Of a DNA stretch of 64,000 nt, positions 1 through 13,230 are shown piece by piece. The DNA comes from Spirodela intermedia (taxonomy: Eukaryota > Streptophyta > Magnoliopsida > Alismatales > Araceae), in contig LR746277.1 of assembly GCA_902729315.2 (NCBI GenBank), forward strand, positions 2,423,001 through 2,487,000, read 5' to 3'. The notes under the pieces were generated by a model. It had not been told where the DNA came from. It saw only the letters and a program-made list of their open reading frames with translations, and searched no databases. The first letter of the stretch is position 1. Each line of letters opens with the position of its first letter. The translations under genes were made by a program, and so were the position numbers.

Positions 1-179
1 AGTCAGTCGTGAAAATGAAGTCAGAGAAGAGTATACTCACATGAATTACTAAAACAGGGCAATTAACCAGTGGGATTTTATCAATGTTCTGCAGAAACAG
101 ACAGAAAGATAAAGTTTAGGATGCAGATGAGCTAAACAGTGCATCATCAGACAAGGAAATAGAGAGCACAAAAGGAAAC

Positions 180-2897
180 CTTATATATGTCAAACCAATA
201 CGTATGCTTCACAGGGTACATAACACGCAGGCCAGACAAAATAGGACTGTGCAGAACCACTGCTCTCAATCTAGGCTGCTGAGTTGCTAAATCCAAAGTT
301 GGACCACTACCAACTGACTGACCATACAATATTACATCCTCCTCATGTACACCATACTTCTCCACGAGGCATTTGAAAGCAGCCTCTATGTCTGCATAAG
401 TATTTTGCTCACTTGGCTGCGAAGAGAAAACTAAAATGATTAAACCTCATATGTTGAATTTTTTCGCTGAAACATTACAACCCAAAGATAACAAGGTTAT
501 CATACTATATACCTTCCCAGATGACTGGCCATATCCAGAATAATCGTACCTGAAAATTAATAAGACCCAAATTAAAGCAGTCTATTGCCCAAAATAAAAG
601 GTACAAATTGTAAACAAACGAGGAAAATAGTTGACGAATAAATTACTGGTTGTGAAAGAGAAGTGAAACCGCACAAAGAAATAAAAAAAGTGTTTCTGCC
701 TGACAACTGGCCTCACATATTTTTTGGGAAACCCTCACCTAGTAAACGTAGCTCAGCCAATTAATTTCTCTGGCTGTTATCACAATGCACCAAATTATTA
801 ATGTCTCCAAAATTATAGATTCATTGATGATTAACTCACCTAAGATTCAACAGGTAAGGCTTATGATGACCATGACAAAGGATAAGTAAATAAAAGTGTC
901 TCCTCAAGATAAAATATTAATGAGAAAAAATTAAAAGGGGGCGGTTGGGCAGGGATTTACATTGCTAACTTGACAATTCTTTGACATTTTCCACGTCAGT
1001 TGATTCCTCTTGCTTTATTGGGTATGTTTTCATGTGTTGAAAGGAAAGGCCTGCTTTTGTACATTTAAGAATCTAGCAGTTGATCCATTAAACCTGAGGT
1101 TACTGGTTTCAGACATCTATTTGACAAACAATAGAAACAACACAGTACTCAAGTAAGGCCATATTCCTATGTTGCTTACCCAGCTAAACCGACCAAATAT
1201 AATACCCAAACTAATCTTTCGAAAGACATAGCAGTTGCTACGAAAAAGTAATTTACCACTTCAACTTCAGAGTGTACCCCATCAGGTCTCGGAAAATGGA
1301 AGTTCCATTACTAAATAAACGTATTCATTGATTCCTCTTCATTCATAATTTTCCATGCTTTACGAAAAACATCAAATAAAATTTATCTGCACTGCCTATT
1401 TTACATAGAAAAATAATATTTATAGGAATCAATCAACAGCTCATCACATCCTTTGCCAAATGGGGAGCTGTTAACATCAAAGGAGGAAGAAATATGACCA
1501 TGATCCAAAAGCTTTCGTATTGGATCAATTAACAAATGCAAACAAAACTTACTCGAAACATGGATTCTAAAGATTATTGTCTAGGAACACGAATAAGATT
1601 GCAAAAAAGGTGATTCATGACAGCATGAATCATAGATATGCTTTACATATATGTTCTAAGAATATTTTCGTTAATCCCTTGGGCAACAATAATTGGTCAT
1701 TGCTCACAAATGACGGATTGTATGTTGCTTCAGGGTGAACATCTTCGACGTTGTTTCTTTAAAAAATAAGGGAACAATGAGTCAGAAATATGTTATCATC
1801 TACTTCAAAAAGTAGAGGAGAACAAATACACAAACAACACATAAGGTCAGGGAATTGGGGATCTCGTTCTTAATAGACAATTCAGCCACTACAAGGCATG
1901 GGAACATTAAGATTCAAACATAGAAGTCATCCTTCTCTGCATCTAAAATGTCCAAATCATACAACATAGTGTTAATAGGAACATTATTTTTTTTGCAGAC
2001 ATAAACGTTCTATAAGTTTGATCATCAGAAGGGGTTCACAGGCCAGCATAACATCGATGTCAGTGCAGTATATTACAGGCTATTTCATGGAATAGTTTCC
2101 TTGTTTAACCTCAATAGGGGAGAAGGACAATCGTTCAGTTTCACACTTCGAGACAACTCTTTACCCACGATTGATCAAATTGCCTTAACTTAATTGGAAT
2201 CGATAACATGACAATAGAGCTACTTGGAAATCATATAAAAAAGAAAGAAAATATCCTCAATTTGAGAATAATAATTCATCCAAAGCCCTAAAGCACGCAG
2301 ATATTCTCTCTGGGGGTAAACATCGATAAACAGTGACCACTGGAGGCAACCCGAGCAATATATTGAAAGAATGCATGCGCAGCATCCATTTAGATAGGCC
2401 ATCAAATCCAAGGAGGCCGAAACGAGACTCTTTCCTCGACCTATGAGTTCAGAAAGCAGATATTCAGATTCGCCACGCTTTTGATTGATCGAATTCGGAC
2501 ATGCAATCGTCCTGTCATGCAAGAGCTCAAACGAGTGCCGTACTGGAAGCGACAGGAAAGAAAGCGAGGCAAAAACTCAGCGCGCTCCCACTCACCCCAT
2601 CACGTTGACGCGCAGATGGATACTGAGCTGACTGAAGAGCTCGTACAGCTGCGCGAGGTCGGCGGCGTTGCCGTGCGAGTATAGCACGGTCAACTTCGCG
2701 GACGGGTTACGGATGTACACGGCGACGACCTCATTTCCTCTCTTCGTCTTCAGCTTCACCACGTCCACGTTCTCCCTCTGTGGCACCCCTGACATGGCCA
2801 ACTTCCCCGTAGCCGCGTTCTCCTCCAGTACATACGACGGCGGTGTTGGAGGGAAGAAAGCGAGCTTCGCCGCCATCGACGACGTCACCGTCCCCAT
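180..2897 (-). CDS. ABHD17-like alpha/beta hydrolase, 5' part (gene continues past the left edge)
   Basis: Three coding exons are visible: 2596-2897, 513-549 and 180-416, all with GT-AG borders and joining in frame. The start at 2897 gives a product beginning MGTVTSSMAAKLAFFPPTPP, the usual N-terminus of plant ABHD17-like proteins; an upstream in-frame TTG is not needed. The exons encode the strand after the oxyanion region (YSHGNAADLAQ), the YDYSGYGQSSGK segment and the nucleophile elbow GQSVGSG, whose first Ser is the expected catalytic residue, then the conserved LRAVVLHSPILSGLRVMYP block. The catalytic Asp and His lie in exons beyond position 1. Animal ABHD17 proteins are palmitoyl-protein thioesterases; the plant proteins are mostly uncharacterised serine hydrolases, so the substrate is inference. 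The first intron is about 2.05 kb. Family identity is well supported. Confidence 0.9.
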
Positions 2898-5102
2898 TCC
2901 TCCAGGATTTGGAAGAACGAGGGGAGTGGTCGAGCTCCCAGACTCGGAAAATTTCCGATTCTCTTCCTGCAAGCAAACTGAATCAACTCAACAAAATGTC
3001 CGATCAACCTCCACGCTAAGTTGGGGGATCACCGGCGTCCTCCGCCGCCGCGTGGTAGGACGAGGGCCGCCAACTGGGGAAGGGAGAGGAGCCGAATCTC
3101 CACGTCTACCCAGTATCGCGCGGCATCAATCCAATTTATTGCGGGTGGATTTCAAAAAATTCGAAGGGACGCGGTCAAACCCGCCGCTGACCGCCAGCGA
3201 GCGGGAGGATGGGTAACGACGGCGGTCAACGACGGCGGGGGGGCCGCACGGCGGCGGCGGAGAAGGGGGGACGGCGAAGCAGAAGAGGGTAAGCGCGCGT
3301 GCTACACCATCCTATCGCACGTGCGAGCACGACAATTACGGGATTTTCCCTCCCACCTCCCCCCAGCCTTTTCAACTCGGCGCAGCTGATCCGACGGCAC
3401 CGACCGGGCGCTGGCGCGCCGGCCGAAACGTGGACGGCGGGATGTTGTTGGGCCTACCATTGGGGCCCACTTGAGGCGCTCTTTCGGGATACTGGCCTGG
3501 TCCCTTTCACACATCCGAGGGCCCATGTCTATTAACGGTCAGCGGTATCGTGGGTACGGATCCTAGTTATGGTTTCCCAAGAGGGGCCAGACAGTTTCCT
3601 GGTTATGAGGATTGTAATTAATGAGTCATCCCTCATTTAAATATATTTAACCATTTTTATATATTTAGTATATTTTCAATGCAGAAAGATAGCACATGAT
3701 CTTTAGGCTTGTCGTGATTAGAAGTTTTCTTATATTTAGAACCCCAAAGCATCTTGAATTGGTAAAAACAACTCCATTTTGTTGAATTTGGAAAAATATC
3801 CATCCTCCCAAGACAACAACGCCTTTTAAATATGCCTGTCTGCGGCCCCCACGTGTCCCTCAATGCATCCGTTGTCGGCCGGAATCTCAGTCATGGCACT
3901 TTGTTTGGTTTGGTGACACCTTGTTAAGATCTCACGATAGCCATCGCCATCATCTGGCCCTCTATTGGGATGCAGTTCGTCAATTGGGACGGGGGAAGAG
4001 AGAGAGAGAGAGAGGTTGTGATCTCAAGGGCGGCCGCCGGGAGGTCAGCGACAGCGAGCTCTGATCTCGAAAACTAGGAGCTCATTGTCTCCTCACGCCT
4101 CCGACTAGAGACGGTCTCTCCGGCGTTTTCAACGGCGGCCCTTTTCAGAGGCCTTCGTTCACGTGTGGGCCTGGTCCTCCCTCGAGGCTCCGGCAGGAGA
4201 CCTCCTGGGTCCTGTGAGGTGGCCAGGGTTTAGTGTAGAGCTTGCTGGCCATGGGAATATGGCCGGAGGATGCGAACAAGGAGAAGAAGATAAACACTGT
4301 TGAGTGTTAACTCTGCGTGCCCTTGGGGCCAGTGCGTATTGAAACTCGGTCCCCGCTTCAAGGGGAGATAGTGATGGAGAGAGAGATAGAGATAGATAGA
4401 GAGAGAGAGGGAGAGAGAGAGAGAGAGAGCAATGGAGGAAGAGGGGGGAGATTTATATGTAGATGGAGAGAGGGAAGACGTGGTCCTAAAGCTTTTGTAC
4501 AGTCACATAGAAGGAAATGTATTGGCTTAAATGGAAATTCTTTCGAATACAAGGCAAGAAACCTGATTCACACGCTCCCCATGAAAATATCGGAGAATTA
4601 GATGAATTTGTAGTATCTTCCCATATTTTAGCTCATTTGTAGACAAATCATACCACATGGGTTATAACAATTGTACCCTACTCAAATATCTCACAAAATA
4701 ATATGGGAAATGAGCTTTATAGCATAGTTTTTTTTTACCAGTATTTTCCATAGCAGACTATTTGAAAAGCAGATAGTTAACTTTAGAGTGGTTTCACGTG
4801 GTCAATGGACAATGCTACAATAGACTAAGTAGTACCATGCTGAAGATCCATCCCTGGTCTTATAACTCGACGTGGAACTTGAGGAGTAGATTGCGCCCGT
4901 GTTGTTAAGGATATATGCCAAGGTTCGAGTGCATAAAGACGAATTAATCTATTCCCCGTGTCTTCATGTGAAGCGAGGAGACAAGGATGGAGGAAATCGG
5001 CAACGATGGTCACCACGGAAACCGAGAAAATCACTAACACCCTTAGGAACGATTCATGTGTGCTGGTGACCTAGTTTGAGAGAGAGAGAGAGAGAGAGCG
5101 AG

Positions 5103-5161
<59 letters not shown>

Positions 5162-6277
5162 GGATAGATACCCGGGTTGCGAACCTGCTGACACGGCTCT
5201 CGAAAGAAGCCCACCCAGTGAGGGGAGGGTTGGGTGGCGCGCCCTCGTGTTCTATGCTCCCGGAACCCCAAGCTCCAAATTGCCGTTCCTTTATTATTAA
5301 TGATATGATGGTGAGTGCTTCTATGGAAAAACCTCGCCCAATTACTTTCTTTCCCACGTTCCTCAGGCTCTGGATTTGATGCTGGTGTTATCTCGGAACT
5401 CTTGCTGACCCTGGTCCATGTTTCTTTACAGTAGCTACTGTTGTAGAGAGAGAGAGAGAGAGAGAGAGGAGTGCAGAACAGTCTTCTCTTATGAGGCTAT
5501 CAAAAGGCATACGTACATAGATTGAGCAAGACTATTGATGGATAACCTTGGGTGCCGGATTGAAGGGCAGCCCGCCCGTTGGAGCCTTTGGGAGGCGTGA
5601 GCGTCATGGGAAGAACAAGAAGGAGACCCGAGATGGGGGGAAGTGCGTCACGGCGGCGGCAAGGAAGAAGAATGTAGGGGTCAGAAGCGGTGCCTTCACC
5701 CTCCAGAACTAGGGTTAGCCTCCACCGGTGTGAGAGAACATGCCAGGCTGCAACTTGAGAGTTCTCGAAGTTATTTTTCTCTTCCCACCTCCCCTTCCAG
5801 CTCTCCGGCACCGTTTCAGTCCTCTTGACCAAGAACATGCAGAAGCCATTAAAAAATGAGATCGCAGAGCCCCACAATATGACTACAAGATGTATGTTCA
5901 TACATCGGGACTGGGGTTAAGAAGTGTATATAGGTTTATATAATAATATTAGAGGGAAGAGAAAGCCTAGATTAGTGTGGGTCGGGGAAGGAGGCTTGGG
6001 AACCAAATCCCACCGTTCTCCTCCTCGTTGCATGCATGGCGGCAGATTGGCGCAGATCGTACGTATCTTCCTCGCCACGCAAGGCAGAAAACCACAAATC
6101 TTCCGGCCCTCAGCAGCTCCGTCACCCTACAGGGCCTTTCTAGGGTAGAGATGAAGCCACGGGCGCATAAAAAGAGATTTAAAAGGGCGACATGGGTTTA
6201 AAAATATGGAGGAAAGAGGGAGAAAGAGGGCTAGTCCTAGCTTTGACTTGTTGGGTAAATGATCCCTCCCCTCACCC
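2898..6277. other. Intergenic region between the hydrolase and the RGF-peptide gene
   Basis: The first 600 bp are GC-rich and lie directly upstream of the minus-strand hydrolase start, so they probably hold its leader and promoter. The rest has short GA tracts near 3997-4013, 4378-4429 and 5447-5469 plus the long array at 5079-5163. Open frames here are short, sit on GC-rich or GA-repeat DNA and resemble no family I know. No gene is called. Confidence 0.6.
5079..5163. repeat. (GA)n microsatellite
   Basis: An almost uninterrupted GA array of about 85 bp with a few interruptions (GC, GG). Apparent Arg-Glu or Ser-Leu reading frames across it are repeat artefacts. Confidence 0.95.
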
Positions 6278-6284
6278 TATAAGA
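6278..6284 (+). promoter_or_regulatory. Putative TATA box of the RGF-peptide gene
   Basis: CTATAAG lies about 120 bp upstream of the chosen ATG and is followed by a CT-rich tract (6297-6350), the usual look of a plant core promoter and leader. This is based on position and sequence only. Confidence 0.45.
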
Positions 6285-6398
6285 CCCTCCCTCTTCTCCC
6301 CCTCTCCGGTCTTCTCTCTCTCTCTCTCTCCCTCCCTCCCTCTCCTATTCTTGATGCTAAACAACAGAAGAGCTCGAAGGAAACGAAGAGGAAGGGTC

Positions 6399-7027
6399 AT
6401 GGCGGCTCTAAGTCTAACAGGGTTCCTACTAAGGCTTCTACTCTTCTCTATTGCTCTCAGGCAGGCCATCGCCGATGACCTTCGAGGTATTTTCAATCTC
6501 TTCTCTCTCTCTCTCTCTCTCCCTCTCCCTGTAGATATTTCCATAAGACATGCAGGTCAAGTTGACTCAATGCCATCCAATTTGGCGTCGAGTGGCCTGA
6601 TACTTCCACAATGTGAATGAGATGGGTGTACCATTAATCTCTACTCTGATCTCCTTCCTCCTCAGCTACTGAGACCGGAGCCATCGCTGACATAAATCGG
6701 GCCCTCGAGAGGAGGCCTGTGAGTCTCCTATCGACGTTCACAACTGTAAATTTTCTATTTTTTCTTCCACGGCTCATTGATTTATCGCGTTACCAGGAAC
6801 GCCGAGGATATGCCGTGGCGAGGACCGGAGCCGAGGCGAAGGGGATGAAGAGAATGGAGGGAGGAAGGAGGCCTGGCGCAGACTGTGGCCGCCGAGAGGA
6901 GGGGAAGTTGAACGTGGAGTGTGAACTAAGAGGGAAGCGCCGGAATTCCGTAGTCAACTTCGTTGACTTTATACCCTTCAGCTCCGACTACCGTGGGGCC
7001 AAGACTCACCCACCGAAGAACAACTGA
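6399..7027 (+). CDS. RGF/GOLVEN/CLEL secreted peptide hormone precursor
   Basis: Exons 6399-6486, 6666-6718 and 6797-7027 join in frame across GT-AG introns to give 123 residues. The N-terminus (MAALSLTGFLLRLLLFSIAL) is a good signal peptide; an in-frame ATG at 6354 would add a very basic stretch before it, so 6399 is preferred. The middle is variable and rich in Arg, Gly and Glu, as expected of a propeptide. The last 13 residues, DYRGAKTHPPKNN, match the RGF/GLV/CLEL consensus: an Asp-Tyr pair for tyrosine sulfation, the paired prolines that can be hydroxylated, and a terminal Asn. In this family the mature 13-mer is released in the apoplast and perceived by RGI/RGFR leucine-rich-repeat kinases to control root meristem and gravitropic growth. 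The exact paralogue is not assigned. Two short introns make the gene easy to miss. Confidence 0.85.
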
Positions 7028-9017
7028 GGGACTGGACGGGGACTAATTTACGGGGATTTCTGGGTTTTCGTTCCTTTTCTTCCACCCTCCTTCCTCTTCA
7101 TCTTTCTTCTACTAAGAGAAGAGGGAGAAAGACGAAAAACCTTTTAGTGTGCATGTGTTTGTATGAAATATGCCTCTTTCTGTTACTAAAGAGATTCCTA
7201 TAGAGTTCCTCATTTCAGAATGCTCAAGAGCCCTTATTTTCATTTTTTTTTTTTACTCGTGCATGGAACACATTGATTCGGTCGTCTTTGTCTCGAGTAC
7301 CTCGAAGGCAAGCCTGTAATCAGCCTCTCTCTCTGTCTCTCTCTCTCTCTACTCTGGACTCTTAGTCTGAAGAGTCTGAGGCCTTGCCATTTCTCTAAGA
7401 CCCTGTCCAAATTGGGAGAGTATATGGCATTCATCAAGAAACTCACCACCCGTCTCAGAAGACTGAAGCTCCTGATTTTCATCGGATCACCGACGCCGAT
7501 AGTCAAAACTCCTAACGAGCCACTCGTCTTTTCTCCTCAATTGCACAGGATCTTGGCAAGACAACGCTCCATGACGCACTTCATACAATTCGGCTGCACT
7601 CATTACCTGTGGGAAATCGTAGTTATTTTTTTATTGTGAGTGCCTAGTTTCGAATGGAGACCGGAGCCAATGACTGGGCCCATTACCTCAGGTTCTCTTA
7701 CCAAGTCAACAGGCAAAAGTCATCAGCGTCAATGGGCTAGGTCAAGACCCGTTTTCCCAGCCAACTACATCTTCAGCCTATGGATCTCACGGAGCTCTGA
7801 TACTCAATCCCAAGCCCAGATAAAGCTCCGACAACTGAATCTGAGTCAAGACCACACACCTTGAGAGCATCTACAAAAGGGAAGAGAAAGATGAAGAGAG
7901 ATGAAAGATAGGCTGGTACAGGAGTAATCGATAGGCAACCACTTGGTAAGAGAAAATAGGCGTTTGACTCATGGGTTGGAACCACCTAAGATCTAGACCT
8001 GACCTACCCAGAGACAACTGGGCTTAGATCTTCACACCCTAGTAGCAGGCTGTTGGGAACAGGACAAGGGATAGGTCTATGTGGCCCTTAGGGTGAAGAT
8101 GGAGTCCAGATTAGGTTTGGGACTGTTAAACTAGGAAGACAAAGCAACTTGTGAATCATCAAACCCATGAGTATTGATGTATGACTAATCAAACAAAGTT
8201 TGCTATCATAAAAAATTACTGCCTTCTTTGACTCTCAAAGGAGTACTCCAATATCTGAGCCATCATTTAAAGCACTTATATCAAGTTGGATGATCAAGAA
8301 ATCAATAATAATAGAATAATAATAGAATATGTTTTAAAATGATAATAGAAATCAATAATTAATAAGAATAGAAATAATAATAATAAAATATGTGATTTTG
8401 TAATAAATATTAATTATTTAAAATATATTATTTCAAATTAGCTACTTGTCTTAGGTAGGCTATTAGGGTTATGTTTTTAAATAAAACACATGACACAAGA
8501 AGTTTGATAGTTGTTTCATTTAATCTAATGGCTACTCCGATTCCTAAATTCCAATTAATTTTATTGTAATACAACTTTAAATTGTACTACAAGTTGGGTT
8601 GTTAATGAGACCCTTCTACACCACACCAAGCCAAGGGTTATAAGATTAGGTTCATGTATTTTAACAGTGACAAATAATTGAGTTATCAAGTATTTTTTCA
8701 CCCAACAATAATTCTATGAAGTATTAATTTCTCTGAACATGTAAATTTTCATCTTAATTTTTTTTCCTAATTTAATGGCAAAAGAAAGCATGATCCAAAA
8801 TTATTGATAGAATAAAATATTTATGGTTTGTCTTAGTGTGATGGGGTAAACAAAATTGATTTAATTAAAAAATTAATTTAAAGTATTGATAAAGAAAACT
8901 CAACTTTAAAAAAAAAAAAGACTTTGTCAAGTTGTAATTTTATTTGTCATATATGAAATTCATCCTCCTCCAAAAGAATGCATGTCAACCACAACTATTG
9001 GACTCCCACATTGGATG
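7028..9017. other. Intergenic region, AT-rich, with possible LTR-element debris
   Basis: It begins with the 3' flank of the peptide gene. Around 7793-7805 the bases AGCTCTGATACT read on the minus strand like a tRNA-Met primer-binding site (AGTATCAGAGCT), so 7806-8100 may be a solo LTR relic. From about 8290 the sequence is very AT-rich with no coding signal I recognise. Confidence 0.5.
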
Positions 9018-9219
9018 TGTTAGTAGTTAATACAAAAAATTAGTCAAGTCATTTATTGCTTTTGTCTTTATTAGGCTTCTTATTTTTGTATTCAGTGGGA
9101 CAAAAGGTTACAACTTATTTTCTTTTTAGTGGGACAAAAGGTTACAACTCTCCTTTCCTCTTATTCTCTCCCAAAGTCTATATTTTCTCTTTAAAAAATA
9201 TTATATTTTTTTTCCTACA
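9018..9219 (+). repeat. 5' LTR of the copia element
   Basis: It starts TGTTAGTAGTTAATAC and ends just before the primer-binding site at 9221. It shares the GTCATTTATT and TTTATTAGGCTTCTTA blocks and the GTGGGACAAAAGGTTAC motif with 13231-13330. The motif occurs twice in this copy (9096-9112 and 9129-9145). The outer border is approximate. Confidence 0.75.
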
Positions 9220-12200
9220 AGTGGTATTAGAGGGTTGAGTTCATCTATTGGGTGTTTCTTCTTCCATAGAAAGTACACCAATATCAAAGGAGATTAAAAT
9301 GAAGTTAGTAAATGTTTTTGGGCATTTTCAAAGACTTCTTGTTGTAACAAGTAACGTGAAAGTTCAACTTGAAGTGTTTGTGAAGGGGTAATGCTATTGA
9401 CCTTGAGAATGGAAATGGTAACTCTTTCAACGTATCTCAAGCTCTTGTGTCATTTTTCAATGAAGAGAAATATGATTTCTAGAGTATTAAGATAAATATA
9501 TTTTTTATTTCACAATATTTATGGGAATTAGTTGAGAATGAAAATATGAAAAGAGAGAGTTCGAAATAAGATATATAAGAAATTTCAAAAAAAAGATGCT
9601 AAGACATTGTTAGTTTTACAACAATCTAGTTTAGAAACTATTTTTTCTCATATTATTAATGCCACATTCTTTAGAAGTATGAAAAAAATTGAGAGATAAT
9701 TTTCACATAGATAGTAAAGTTATATCTGTCAAACTTCAAACTCTTTGTAGAGAAGTTGAAATTATTAATCTTAAATATGGTGAATCTATTTATGATTTAT
9801 TTTCTATAATTTCAGTTATTATAAATCAAATGAGGATTTTGGGAGAAGGTATTTCAAAAAAGAAAATTATTGATTTTTTTTTTAGAAGTCTTCCATCTAA
9901 ATTTGATTATGTTGTTGTTACCATAGAAGAGTTTAAAGATTTGTCTATTTATACTCAAAATGAATTGATGAAATCTTTATTGGCACATGAAGAAAGAATG
10001 AATAGACTTACAAGAAAAATTAAAATTTCAAAAAAGGTAAGAAATAGTGAAGGCACATCATGCCAAGGACATGATAATAGAAAAATTACAAAAAACATGA
10101 TATTAAATATTATAGATCTTATTATACACAACAAATGGATGATAGTGAAAACAAGTAAAATCAAAAACCAAATTATAGAATGATGCAATGTCGATTTTGT
10201 AAGAAATATGGATATATTGAAAAATTTATTGAGATAAGGAAAAATAATAAGAAAATATTGGAGAAGGTAGTTTTAAGCTAATGTGTAATTTTTTCAAGAA
10301 ATGTGGACATATTAGAGTAAATTATTGAGATAAGAAAAAGAAGAAAGTAAATATTATTGAAGAAAATGGTCAAAATAATTTTTTTCTTGCTTTTACATCT
10401 TCATACAAGTAAATCAACTATTTGATTTGTTGATAATGGTTGTAGCAATCATATGTCTAGAGATTGAGATTTATTTCAATATTAATACATCTATGGTATG
10501 TGATGTTATAATTGGTGATAGAAATAGTGTGAAAATTAAAGTCATTGATATTATTACTTCTCATACAAAACTAGGTGTAAATATCTTAATTCATGATGTT
10601 TATTTTATTTCAAAATTACCACACAATTTACTTAATGTGGGTCATTTGTTGAAATGTGGTTATCTCTTATGGTGATTCCTAAAGTTAGAAAATAGTTGTT
10701 TCCTCTTGATATTTTAAAACTTATTGAATTTGGCTTGATTAGTAAAGACAATAATCCCTCTTTACTTTGGCATTGACAATAGGATCATTTACATTTTAAT
10801 ACATTATAAAGTCATTACATCACAAGCATATGATTCTTGATTTCCTATCTTTCTCAACAAATAATGAAAAGTGTGAAGGATGTGCTATTGTCAAACAACC
10901 GAATTATCTTTTATAATAGGAAAATTTTAGAGAAAAATATTTAAGCTTAAGTTATTGTATAATATATGTGGTCCAATGAAGACATTGTCATTGAACAATA
11001 GTTTGTATTTTCTATTGATTATTGATGACTTTACGCATATGAGTTGAGTGTATTTTATTTCTCAAAAATGTGGAGCACTTAAAAATCTATTCATTTCAAA
11101 CGGTTACTAAAAAGCAAATATACATATTATAAAAACCCTTCAAATGGATAAAGAGAGAGGATTAATATATTCTGAAATTTATTTATTTTGCAAGAAACAT
11201 AACATTGAAGTCCTTTCACAATTAGAAAAACTATGGAGCAAAATATTATTACTAAAAGAAAAAATAAAATAGTTATAGAGATGGCTCAAAATAGATTTAA
11301 TGAGAAACATCATCCAAATGATTTTTGGGCTGAAACAAGTACAACATCTATTTATCTTTTGAATATTTCTCCTACTAAATCAATTTTGAATATGAGTTCT
11401 TATGAGGCATGGTACAATGAAAACTAAATATTGGTCATTTAAAAATATTTTTTGTATTTCATATGTATTAATTGATTCTAATGGTTGTGACAAAATAGAA
11501 AAAAATAGTGAGAAATATATTTTTATTGATTATAGTGATAAAAGTAAAGGTTATTATTTATATAATCCTAAAATAAAGAAATTATTGATCCATCGTGATG
11601 TTGTATTTGATGAGTATAATTGTTAGAATTAGAATAAAAACATAATTTCTCAAATATCTTCTGATAAGTATCATAAATTTATGCAATCAAGAGAAGATTC
11701 AATATTTGAAGCTCCTACATCATCTAGCTCACTTTGAAGAGTCCTTGAGAAATTCTAATAGTTTTAATGGCCACAATGACAAAAGTCTAAATTCATCACA
11801 TCCTCCAATAAAATGAGATCATTAAGTGACATTTATGAATCATGTGTTTTTATTTTCATGGTTATAGAACCAACAAACTATTAGAAGTCATAAGGTAAAT
11901 ATGATTGAGAGAAGGCAATGAAAGAAGAAATTATGATAATTTAGAAGAATAACACTTAGAAATAGTGGATTTACCGTCAAAGGCTAAAAGTCATTGATGT
12001 CAAACGGGTTAGAAATTGATGGATTTAGTATCAAAGACTAAAAGTCATTGATGTCAAATGGGTTTATAAGGTGAAGTATAAAGCTGATGACAATGTTAAA
12101 AAATATAAGACAATGTTAGTAGGGAAGAAATATGCATAAAATTTGAAATAATATGTATTATTTTAGCTTTAGCAGCACAAATAAAATTTTATTTATTTCA

Positions 12201-13230
12201 AATTAATTTTAAATCAGTATTTTTGAATGGTAAGTGTTTATATTGATTGTAGGAGAACATATTTGATTGTATGTGTTTATGTTGATGATCTTATTTTTAC
12301 TAAATCATCTTTATCGTTAATTTCAAATTTTAAGACTTGTACAATAGTTAAATTTGATATGATTATTTTGGATTACATCATTATTTTCTTAGACTTAAAA
12401 TTATTCAAAATAATTGTGGTATATATTTATTTCACAAGAAAAATATGTATTTGATTTGCTCAAGAAGTTTAGCATGTTTAATTACAAAACTTGCTCTACT
12501 TATATTAATATCAATGACAAATTATGTCTTGATGATGATATTATAAAATATATATAAATATTTTATAGAAGCTTTCTTGGTGAATTAGTGTATTTGACTC
12601 ATACAAGATGTGATATATTATTTTCAGTTAGTATAAATTTAAGATTCATGTATTTTATGTCAGTTCACCATCTTAGAGCAGCAAAGTAGATACTTTGATA
12701 TTTTTGAAGTACTATGAATTATGGAATTTTATCAACATGGTTCTAAATTTAAATTTTCTAATTATTTATATTGTGATTAGGCATGTTTTATTGAGTGAAA
12801 ATAAAAGCACAAGTGGCTTTATTTTCAATTTTGGTTGAGATGTAACTTCATGGACTTCAAAAAAGTAAGAATCTATAACATTATTATCATCAGAAGTTAA
12901 ATATATTATTGCATCAATGGTTGCATAGTAAGTAATATGGATGCAAAGGATCTTAAAAGATGTCAATTTACCTAAATCGACATCAATAGTGATATATTGT
13001 GACAACATTTCAACTATATAAATGACAAAGAATATAATATTTCATAGAAGAATGAAACATATTGAAATTCTTCATCATTTTATTTAAGATTTACTTAATT
13101 GTAAATTCTACTGAAATAAAGTTTTGTTCAACATTAGATCAAGTTGCAAATAATTTTTCAAAAACATATATCTACACTAAGTTTATCAAATTTCAAGAAG
13201 CTCTTAGTATTTATTAGACGTGAAGGGGAG

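Noticed and set aside
2668-3216. A plus-strand frame over the first hydrolase exon
   Set aside because: Antisense to a clear ABHD17-like exon; the composition reflects GC-rich complement.
4317-4601. Frame over the GA-rich tract at 4.4 kb
   Set aside because: Glu-Arg repeat translation of a microsatellite.
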